NCBI GenBank assembly: GCA_030529305.1
Contig: JAUMXD010000087.1
Span: 1-5,546, forward strand
Direction of reading: 5' to 3'
DNA: 5,546 bases
From: Allobrachymonas sp.
GTDB taxonomy: Bacteria; Pseudomonadota; Gammaproteobacteria; Burkholderiales; Burkholderiaceae
Part shown: positions 1 through 4,759 of the stretch, in pieces
Position numbering within the stretch: the stretch's first letter is position 1
How the letters are laid out: each line of letters starts with the position of its first letter
Made by a program: the position numbers and the translations under genes
Notes under the pieces: model-generated
Databases searched by the model: none
Seen by the model: only the letters and a program-made list of their open reading frames with translations
Told to the model about the DNA's origin: nothing

Positions 1-340
1 GGGCGGGGGTGTCGGCTTCGTCCAGCTCTTCGCGCCATTGCATTTGCTGCATCAAAAAGTCGGCGGGCATGGCGGTGTTGCTTTCGGCTTCGATGGCCTG
101 GCCGTTCAGCTCGCACAGATAGGTGGCGCGCTTGAGCGGGTCGCGCAGGCGTTGGCGGGCCTCGTTGATGCGCACCGACCATTGCAGGGCCAGGCGCTGG
201 GCGGCTGCGCCGTGGGCGGCGAATTTGTCGGGGTGGGCTTGGCGCTGCAAGGTTTTCCAGCGTTCGTCGATTTGTGCGGCGTCCAGCGCAAATTGGCGGG
301 GCAGGTCAAACAGGGCAAAGTCGTCGTCTTGCAGGTTCAT
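1..340 (-). CDS. hscB: Fe-S cluster assembly co-chaperone HscB (partial, C-terminus beyond the left edge)
   Basis: HscB is a cytoplasmic J-domain protein that delivers the IscU scaffold to the Hsp70 HscA and stimulates its ATPase so that the cluster is released. The first 113 residues are visible. The J-domain has the invariant HPD at residues 36-38 within LQRQAHPDKF, followed by the INEA..RLRDPLKRATYL segment typical of HscB rather than generic DnaJ. The start of the C-terminal three-helix domain follows: FLMQQM at 95-100 and WREELDE at 102-108, matching the IscU-contact region of E. coli HscB (ELREELDE). The family is about 170 residues, so roughly 60 are missing off the window. The ATG at 338-340 places HPD where E. 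coli has it, give or take a few residues. No convincing Shine-Dalgarno precedes it. It lies 286 bp after iscA, an unusually large gap for this operon. hscA and fdx would be expected next, outside the window. Confidence 0.95.
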   Translation of the reverse strand, partial: MNLQDDDFALFDLPRQFALDAAQIDERWKTLQRQAHPDKFAAHGAAAQRLALQWSVRINEARQRLRDPLKRATYLCELNGQAIEAESNTAMPADFLMQQMQWREELDEADTPA

Positions 341-626
341 GGCGGGTAGGGGCAAAAGAGGGGTGAGAAAACCGAGGCTGAAGCCAAGGCGAAAAATCAG
401 AAGGATACGGGGCAGCTTGTTGGGGTATTGGGCAGGAAAGGTGGCTGCGTGTTGAAAGGGGTGGAGAGAGGCGCAGGCGTCAAGCTGCTGGAGTTGTTGC
501 GGGGGTGGCAGCGGTGGCTTGCTTGGCGCCAGGGCAGCGTGGTCATCCAGCCAGCAATCGCTGATAGGCCGGGTGTTGAGGCGGAGCCCAAGTCAGGCGC
601 AGGAAGTGGCGCAGCCGAAGAGTGCT
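341..626 (-). other. iscA-hscB intergenic gap with C-rich, G-poor transcript segment
   Basis: This stretch has no gene I can support: no frame on either strand resembles a known protein. Read as the isc transcript (minus strand), the part at 411-520 is strikingly C-rich and G-poor. I count 54 C against 15 G in 110 nt, with many pyrimidine-C dinucleotides and little obvious hairpin potential. That composition is typical of Rho-loading (rut) regions, so partial Rho-dependent termination or attenuation before hscB is possible. This is inference from composition only. There is no hairpin plus U-run that would indicate an intrinsic terminator. Confidence 0.35.
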
Positions 627-950
627 TTAGACCCGGAAAGATTCGCCGCAACCGCAGCGGTCGCGCTCGTTGGGGTTGGTGAATTTGAAGCCTTCGTTCA
701 GCCCTTCGCGCACGTAGTCGAGCTCGGTGCCATCGAGGTAGGCCAGGCTCTTTGGGTCCACCACGAGTTTGACGCCGTGGGCCTCGACCACCAGGTCTTC
801 GGGCGCGATGTCGTCCACGTATTCGATTTTGTAGGCCAGGCCCGAGCAGCCCGTGGTTTTAACGCCCAAACGCACCCCCAGCCCTTTGCCGCGCTTGGCG
901 AGTGACTTTTGCACGTGCCGGGCAGCCGCAGGGGTGAGGGTGATGTTCAT
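627..950 (-). CDS. iscA: A-type iron-sulfur carrier protein IscA
   Basis: IscA is a cytoplasmic A-type carrier that binds iron or an Fe-S cluster and passes it to target apoproteins, especially for [4Fe-4S] maturation. The 107-residue product equals the usual IscA length. The three ligand cysteines sit at exactly the E. coli IscA positions: C35 in [10 protein letters not shown], and C99 and C101 in RCGCGESF near the C-terminus. The conserved N-terminal [11 protein letters not shown] and the [16 protein letters not shown] stretch also fit. The ATG at 948-950 is chosen over an in-frame ATG 57 bp upstream because it gives the family length and has an AAGGA ribosome site at 959-963, 8 nt before it. 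The gene follows the cupin by 275 bp, which is long for this operon, so a private promoter is possible. The alternative A-type proteins ErpA and SufA are less likely given the location and length. Confidence 0.97.
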   Translation of the reverse strand: MNITLTPAAARHVQKSLAKRGKGLGVRLGVKTTGCSGLAYKIEYVDDIAPEDLVVEAHGVKLVVDPKSLAYLDGTELDYVREGLNEGFKFTNPNERDRCGCGESFRV

Positions 951-1225
951 GGCGTGTTTCCTTGAGGGATGGCTTGGGGTTGCGGAGTTTATGCAAATAG
1001 GCTGCAAGCTTTGAAAGTTGTGGGCTGTGCTGTCTTAGTTCACCTGTATTCGCGTCCATCCCGTAACCGAAATGCTTGGGGCGCGGGGCGCGGCGTGCTG
1101 CACACTGGACAAAGGCTTGCTTCTTGCCAGAGCCGATCGATCGGCAGTTAATCTCGATTGCGGCAGCAAAGTCGCCACTTCCCGCCCCTGATTGTGACTC
1201 TGAACGAGAGGCGCGCAGAGACCAG
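951..1225 (-). other. intergenic gap upstream of iscA
   Basis: There is no protein-coding gene I can support here. It holds the iscA ribosome site at 959-963 and a perfect 14-bp palindrome at 1132-1145 (listed separately). A weak promoter-like pair on the minus strand is also present: TTTCAA at 1011-1016 and CATAAA at 988-993, separated by 17 bp, which would start transcription roughly 30 nt before iscA. The -10 matches 4 of 6 and the -35 only 3 of 6, so this is tentative. No intrinsic terminator follows the cupin gene. Confidence 0.4.
1132..1145. repeat. perfect 14-bp palindrome GCCGATCGATCGGC
   Basis: The 14 bases read identically on both strands. The site lies about 80 bp after the cupin stop and 180 bp before the iscA start. 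A symmetric site of this kind could be bound by a dimeric regulator. A cruciform or RNA hairpin is less likely because the centre has no loop. Its function is unknown, and GC-rich genomes contain such palindromes by chance. Confidence 0.5.
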
Positions 1226-1657
1226 TTAGTTGGCCACTTTTGCTTCGCTGCGAATGGGCAGCACGATGGTAACGAGCACGGAAGTGTCTTCGACCGCCGT
1301 CAAGGCATGGGGCACCTCGCCCGGCAGGTACATCAATTCGCCGGCCTGCAGGCGTGTGGTGGTGCTGGGCACAGGCCGCGGCCAGATCACGGCGTTGCAG
1401 CCGCCCCGGCAACTGGCGAACTGCTCATCCGCCGAGGCGATGCTGGATTGCACGTCCACCACGCCCTCGATGCACTGCAGGGTGATTTCGCCAGGCACTT
1501 GGTGGCTGGGCAGCGTTTGCCCTTTCAGCAAGACGATGCGCACCACTTCCAGCTGTTCGGATTTGAACAGCGCACTTGACTTGGTTTGAGCCAAGGTGGC
1601 GCTGCCCAGTGGGCGCACATCAACGGCTTGTGCGGGCTGGGCGTGTTCCAAAGCCAT
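1226..1657 (-). CDS. small cupin-domain protein within the isc operon
   Basis: This is a 143-residue cytoplasmic protein with a single cupin beta-barrel. Motif 1 is recognisable at about residues 46-66 (GQTLPSHQVPGEITLQCIEG), with H52 and E57 as likely metal-site residues. Motif 2 is near residues 105-117 (AGELMYLPGEVPHAL), with a conserved His. The remembered short-cupin relatives in Burkholderiales are about 110 residues. The extra length lies between the motifs, at about residues 71-101, and contains CRGGC (a CxxxC pair) and a VIWPRP segment. No signal peptide is visible. The ATG at 1655-1657 has GGAG about 10 nt upstream. The gene lies 44 bp after iscU and 275 bp before iscA, so it is probably co-transcribed with the isc genes. 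It is not part of the canonical isc operon. I cannot assign a substrate. A metal- or redox-responsive role linked to Fe-S assembly is a guess from location and the cysteines. Confidence 0.85.
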   Translation of the reverse strand: MALEHAQPAQAVDVRPLGSATLAQTKSSALFKSEQLEVVRIVLLKGQTLPSHQVPGEITLQCIEGVVDVQSSIASADEQFASCRGGCNAVIWPRPVPSTTTRLQAGELMYLPGEVPHALTAVEDTSVLVTIVLPIRSEAKVAN

Positions 1658-1701
1658 GATGAACCAACTCCATTATTTGCGCGGTGACGCAGGCGAAGCG
1701 A

Positions 1702-2082
1702 TCAGCCCTGCTTCTTGCGGTAATCGGCAATGGCGGCCTTGATGGCGTCTTCGGCCAGGATGGAGCAGTGCACCTTCACCGGCGGCAGGGCCAGCTCTTC
1801 GGCGATGACGCTGTTTTTGAGCGCGGCGGCTTCGTCCAGCGTTTTGCCTTTGACCCATTCGGTGACGAGCGAGCTTGAGGCAATGGCCGAGCCGCAGCCA
1901 TAAGTTTTGAAGCGCGCGTCTTCAATGATGCCCTCGGCGTTCACCTTGATTTGCAGCTTCATCACGTCGCCACAGGCAGGCGCACCCACCATGCCAGTGC
2001 CCACGGTGTCGTCGCCTTTGTCAAAGCTGCCGACGTTGCGTGGGTTTTCGTAATGATCAATCACTTTGTCGCTGTATGCCAT
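1702..2082 (-). CDS. iscU: Fe-S cluster assembly scaffold protein IscU
   Basis: IscU is the cytoplasmic scaffold on which a [2Fe-2S] cluster is built from sulfur delivered by IscS, then released by the HscA/HscB chaperones. The product is 126 residues (E. coli 128). All assembly residues are in place with E. coli numbering: C37 and D39 in GAPACGDV, C63 in TYGCGSAIASSS, and H105 and C106 in VHCS. The HscA-recognition motif LPPVK is at 99-103. The ATG at 2080-2082 gives the standard N-terminus [18 protein letters not shown], and GGAGAG at 2088-2093 lies 5 nt upstream. A longer in-frame start at 2205 would add 41 residues unlike any IscU and is rejected. The first 26 bp overlap the 3' end of the preceding exported-protein gene, so the iscU ribosome site lies inside that gene and translation may be coupled. 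Confidence 0.98.
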   Translation of the reverse strand: MAYSDKVIDHYENPRNVGSFDKGDDTVGTGMVGAPACGDVMKLQIKVNAEGIIEDARFKTYGCGSAIASSSLVTEWVKGKTLDEAAALKNSVIAEELALPPVKVHCSILAEDAIKAAIADYRKKQG

Positions 2083-2512
2083 CTTTTCTCTCCATATACG
2101 CTTGTCGCGTGATCCATTCATATTTGCGCAGAGCATTGCTGGTGCTCGTGTAGCGCAGCGAAAGCCATGCCTGTTCGCCCACTTTGGGCAGCCGGGCATC
2201 GGCAAATGCGGTGCTGTGCAGGCTCACCCACAGGCGCGATCCCACACGAAAAACCTTGGCGCACTCCACCTCGTTGGGCTGCACGTTGTTGTCGCTCACG
2301 CCCTGCAGCTGCACGCGCAGCAGCACTTCCTGCAGGGGCTGGCGCTCGACGTGTTCGATGCGTCCCATCATGAGGCAGGCCGCATGGCGGTAGGCGTGCG
2401 CCGGGGCGGCGGCTGCCAGAAGCCCGGCCAGCGCCAGCCCTTGCCAGGCACGCCACTGCCGGGCGTTGAGCCGTGCCCCTTTGCGTGGCCAGTGCTTCAG
2501 TGGGCGGCCCAT
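2057..2512 (-). CDS. unrecognised exported protein inserted between iscS and iscU
   Basis: I do not recognise this 151-residue protein. Its N-terminus is strongly basic (K and R at 3, 6, 10, 11, 14, 18, 21). A hydrophobic stretch rich in Leu and Ala (about 23-36) follows, then APAHA with a plausible signal-peptidase I site after A40. It is therefore probably periplasmic or membrane-anchored. The mature part looks rich in beta strands ([23 protein letters not shown]) and has two cysteines, C46 and C84, that could form a disulfide. Codon positions show the same G/C third-base preference as the neighbours almost to the end, which supports a real gene. The ATG lies 13 bp before the iscS stop codon, giving a 16-bp overlap. 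An in-frame TGA at 2528-2530 rules out a longer start. The only strong ribosome site, AGGAGG at 2535-2540, is 22 nt away, so coupling to iscS termination is likely. Its 3' end overlaps iscU by 26 bp. It is not part of canonical isc operons, and its function is unknown. Confidence 0.8.
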   Translation of the reverse strand: MGRPLKHWPRKGARLNARQWRAWQGLALAGLLAAAAPAHAYRHAACLMMGRIEHVERQPLQEVLLRVQLQGVSDNNVQPNEVECAKVFRVGSRLWVSLHSTAFADARLPKVGEQAWLSLRYTSTSNALRKYEWITRQAYMERKDGIQRQSD

Positions 2513-3720
2513 TCGATGGTGCTCAGGTCAACGCCCTCCTGGTGCATTTCCCACAGGGGGCTGAGTTCGCGCAGCTTGGCCACGTTTTCGGTGATGCTGG
2601 CAATGGCGTAGTCAACTTCTTCTTCGGTGGTGAAGCGGCCAATCGTCATGCGCAGGCTGCTGTGGGCCAGTTCATCGCTGCGGCCCAGGGCGCGCAGCAC
2701 GTAGCTGGGCTCCAGGCTGGCGCTGGTGCAGGCCGAGCCGCTGGAAACCGCAATGTCCTTCATGCCCATGATGAGCGATTCGCCCTCGACAAAGTTGAAG
2801 CTGATGTTGAGGTTGTGCGGCACGCGGCGTTCCATGTCGCCGTTGACGAAGGATTGGTCAATGGCTGTCAGTCCCTTGAGCAGGCGTTGCTGCAAACGGC
2901 GGGCGTGCTCGTAGTCTTTGTCCATTTCGAGTTTGGCCAGGCGATACGCTTCGCCCATGCCCACGCATTGGTGGGTGGGCAGGGTGCCCGAACGCATGCC
3001 GCGCTCGTGCCCGCCGCCGTGCATTTGGGCTTCCAATCGTACGCGCGGCTTGCGGCGTACGTACAGGGCGCCAATGCCTTTAGGGCCGTAGCTTTTGTGG
3101 CTGGCCAGGCTCATCAGGTCGATGGGCAGGGCTTGCACGTCGATAGGCGTTTTGCCGGTGGCTTGCGCGGCATCCACATGCAGCAGCACGCCTTTTTCGC
3201 GGCAGATGGCGCCGATGGCGGCAATATCTTGAATGACGCCGATTTCGTTGTTCACGAACATGACGCTGGCCAGAGTCGTGTCGGGGCGAATGGCGGCCTT
3301 GAACACCTCCAGGTCGAGCAGGCCGTTTTCCTGCACGTCCAGATAGCTCACTTCAAAGCCCTGGCGTTCCAGCTCGCGCATGGTGTCGAGCACGGCTTTG
3401 TGCTCGGTCTTGACGGTGATCAGGTGTTTGCCCTTGCTTTGGTAGAAGTGCGCGGCACCTTTGATAGCGAGGTTGTCCGACTCGGTGGCACCGCTGGTCC
3501 AGACGATTTCGCGCGGATCGGCATTGATGAGATCGGCCACATGGCCACGGGCTTTTTCGATGGCGGCTTCGGCTTCCCAGCCCCAGGCGTGGCTGCGGCT
3601 GGCGGCGTTGCCGAAGTGTTCGTACAGCCAGGGCATCATGGCGTCAACCACGCGGGGGTCAACGGGGGTGGTGGCGCCGTAATCCAGGTAGATGGGGAAG
3701 TGGGGTGTCATATCACTCAT
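2497..3720 (-). CDS. iscS: cysteine desulfurase IscS
   Basis: IscS is a PLP-dependent homodimeric enzyme that converts L-cysteine to alanine and passes the sulfane sulfur to IscU, and in many bacteria to tRNA thiolation partners. The 407-residue product matches the family (E. coli 404). Key residues, offset by 3 from E. coli, are H107 in KTEHKAV, the PLP-binding K209 in [12 protein letters not shown], and the catalytic loop cysteine C331 in [17 protein letters not shown]. The C-terminus [18 protein letters not shown] is the conserved IscU-docking tail. The ATG at 3718-3720 is used here, but an in-frame ATG at 3709-3711 (giving [16 protein letters not shown], 404 residues) is equally credible because neither has a strong ribosome site. 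It follows iscR by 43 bp and overlaps the next gene by 16 bp, so it is clearly in the same operon. Confidence 0.98.
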   Translation of the reverse strand: MSDMTPHFPIYLDYGATTPVDPRVVDAMMPWLYEHFGNAASRSHAWGWEAEAAIEKARGHVADLINADPREIVWTSGATESDNLAIKGAAHFYQSKGKHLITVKTEHKAVLDTMRELERQGFEVSYLDVQENGLLDLEVFKAAIRPDTTLASVMFVNNEIGVIQDIAAIGAICREKGVLLHVDAAQATGKTPIDVQALPIDLMSLASHKSYGPKGIGALYVRRKPRVRLEAQMHGGGHERGMRSGTLPTHQCVGMGEAYRLAKLEMDKDYEHARRLQQRLLKGLTAIDQSFVNGDMERRVPHNLNISFNFVEGESLIMGMKDIAVSSGSACTSASLEPSYVLRALGRSDELAHSSLRMTIGRFTTEEEVDYAIASITENVAKLRELSPLWEMHQEGVDLSTIEWAAH

Positions 3721-3763
3721 GTAGTTATGGGAAAAGAGAAAAAAGTCAAGTGCCGACTGAGCC

Positions 3764-4309
3764 TTACGATTTGCTCTGGAAATTGCCGCTGCTCAGCGCA
3801 AACACCGAATTGGGGGCGTTGACGCGAATGGGTTTGAGCACCGGGGTGGTGGCAATGGGTTTGCGCACCAGGGGTTTTTCTTCAATCTGCAAGCCTTTGG
3901 CCAATTGCTCGTCCACCAGCTTTTGCAGGGTGACGGAGCGCAAAAAGTCGAGCATGCGATCGTTCAATGCCGTCCACAAATCGTGGGTCATGCACGGGCC
4001 GCCTGCGTGGCCCATGCAGTCTTCTTTGCCGCCGCAGTTGGTGGCGTCGAGTTGTTCGTCCACGGCCAGCACGATATCGGCGATGGTGATTTCGGCCGCC
4101 TTTTGGGCCAGCGTGTAGCCGCCGCCGGGGCCGCGTGTGGATTCCACCAGCTTGTTGCGGCGCAGCTTGCCAAACAGCTGTTCCAGATACGACAGCGAAA
4201 TGCGCTGGCGCTGGCTGATGGCTGCCAGCGTGACTGGGCCTGATCCCATGCGCAAGGCAAGGTCAATCATGGCGGTTACGGCAAAGCGTCCTTTGGTGGT
4301 CAATCGCAT
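3764..4309 (-). CDS. iscR: Fe-S cluster-sensing transcriptional regulator IscR
   Basis: IscR is an Rrf2-family winged helix-turn-helix dimer that binds a [2Fe-2S] cluster. With the cluster bound it represses its own isc operon; apo-IscR regulates other genes in E. coli. The N-terminal [18 protein letters not shown], the recognition region [14 protein letters not shown] (E43) and RGPGGGY are near-identical to E. coli. The cluster ligands are C92, C98 and C106, plus H109 in CMTHDLW. The C98-C106 spacing is two residues longer than the E. coli C98-C104. The protein is 181 residues against 162, because of a longer tail rich in basic, proline and valine residues (about 145-181). The ATG at 4307-4309 gives the standard N-terminus; a start 57 bp upstream adds an unrelated 19 residues. 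The ribosome site is weak (AGAAAGAG). It is the first gene of the operon, 43 bp before iscS, with an IscR operator about 150 bp upstream. Confidence 0.97.
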   Translation of the reverse strand: MRLTTKGRFAVTAMIDLALRMGSGPVTLAAISQRQRISLSYLEQLFGKLRRNKLVESTRGPGGGYTLAQKAAEITIADIVLAVDEQLDATNCGGKEDCMGHAGGPCMTHDLWTALNDRMLDFLRSVTLQKLVDEQLAKGLQIEEKPLVRKPIATTPVLKPIRVNAPNSVFALSSGNFQSKS

Positions 4310-4451
4310 GGTGGCTCTTTCTTGTTTCGGCCTGGTTGAGAGCAAGCAATTGCAGCTGGTCACCAAGCCGAAAACGGCGGCCGATGATAGCTGTCATGCT
4401 GTTTGGGGATACGGAACCTTGGCTTCAGCCCCTGTCCCCACAAAGGGAATA

Positions 4452-4479
4452 GGGGTAAATGCCCGAGTAATCTTGTCAA
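4452..4479 (-). promoter_or_regulatory. putative iscR (isc operon) promoter
   Basis: A perfect -35 hexamer TTGACA reads on the minus strand at 4474-4479, inside the IscR operator. No good -10 sits at the right distance. The nearest is TACCCC at 4452-4457 with a 16-bp spacer, which matches poorly. The start of transcription would be around 4445, giving an iscR leader of roughly 135 nt. The -35 and the operator together make the location likely; the -10 assignment is weak. Confidence 0.5.
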
Positions 4480-4483
4480 ATAT
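4459..4483 (-). promoter_or_regulatory. type 1 IscR operator upstream of iscR
   Basis: On the minus strand this 25-bp site has the imperfect dyad ATATTTGAC, a 7-nt centre, and ACTCGGGCAT. It matches about 20 of 25 positions of the E. coli type 1 IscR consensus as I remember it (YYGAC on the left, A-TCRRS on the right). It overlaps the putative -35 of the iscR promoter, where holo-IscR would block RNA polymerase. This supports negative autoregulation of the whole operon by cluster status. Confidence 0.8.
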
Positions 4484-4492
4484 AGCATGATT

Positions 4493-4504
4493 CCCCAATT
4501 GGGG
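4493..4504. repeat. perfect 12-bp palindrome CCCCAATTGGGG beside the IscR operator
   Basis: This is a fully symmetric 12-bp site, 9 bp upstream of the IscR operator as seen from iscR. The position, just beyond the -35, is where an activator or second repressor often binds. It does not fit the type 2 IscR pattern as I know it. The binding factor is unknown, and chance cannot be excluded. Confidence 0.45.
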
Positions 4505-4741
4505 TGCGGTTGTCAGGGCTTGCTTGCAAGTTCTTCACGGGTGTTTGAATGGCAGATGCGTGCAGTTTGCATTGGGCAAATCGCATCCATGAATGGGCTA
4601 GGAACGGAGCCACTTCGCTGTTTGGGAAGATGGACATCCTGTTTTGCTGCATGCCTCATCATTGCGTGTGCTGCATCGTCAGCAGCGATAGGGATGCCAG
4701 CCATAGGGATAGGCATCTGTGGCCTTCTATTCTTGCGGGCT
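4505..4741. other. non-coding spacer between the iscR control region and hisD
   Basis: I see no credible gene here. The base composition is lower in GC than the flanking genes and the short open frames resemble nothing known. It holds short repeats: TGCTGCAT at 4645-4652 and again at 4669-4676, ATAGGGAT at 4688-4695 and again at 4703-4710, and the inverted pair GATGCC at 4693-4698 and GGCATC at 4712-4717. The last two sets lie 40-70 bp upstream of hisD and could be a regulator site or a small hairpin. No attenuator with a histidine-rich leader peptide is present. Confidence 0.4.
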
Positions 4742-4747
4742 TATTCC

Positions 4748-4753
4748 TACAAT
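4748..4753 (+). promoter_or_regulatory. putative -10 element of the hisD promoter
   Basis: TACAAT matches the sigma-70 -10 consensus at 5 of 6 positions. The -35 is poor: TTCTAT at 4725-4730 lies 17 bp upstream and matches only 2 of 6. Transcription would start at about 4760, which is the A of the hisD ATG, so the mRNA may be leaderless. The element sits in the loop of a TATTCC (4742-4747) and GGAATA (4755-4760) inverted repeat, which might be an operator. Confidence 0.4.
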
Positions 4754-4759
4754 GGGAAT

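Noticed and set aside
428..682. An 84-codon plus-strand frame in the iscA-hscB gap.
   Set aside because: It has no recognisable motif, runs antisense into the 3' end of iscA, and is explained by the stop-poor G-rich strand.
951..1007. Longer in-frame start for iscA.
   Set aside because: The shorter form has the exact family length of 107 residues and a good ribosome site.
1198..1210. CTCT/AGAG mini-hairpin after the cupin stop as a terminator.
   Set aside because: The 4-bp stem is too weak and no U-run follows.
2083..2205. Longer in-frame start for iscU.
   Set aside because: The 41 extra residues are unlike any IscU. The internal ATG has a strong ribosome site and gives the standard N-terminus.
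2473..3822. A 449-codon open frame on the plus strand opposite iscS.
   Set aside because: It is antisense to a clear iscS with all catalytic residues. Its composition (Val, Ala, Gly, His, Gln rich) is what the complement of a GC-rich gene yields, and it matches no family.
4513..4716. A 67-codon minus-strand frame upstream of the iscR promoter.
   Set aside because: It has no family resemblance, atypical codon use and no clear ribosome site. It lies in a region better explained as regulatory spacer.
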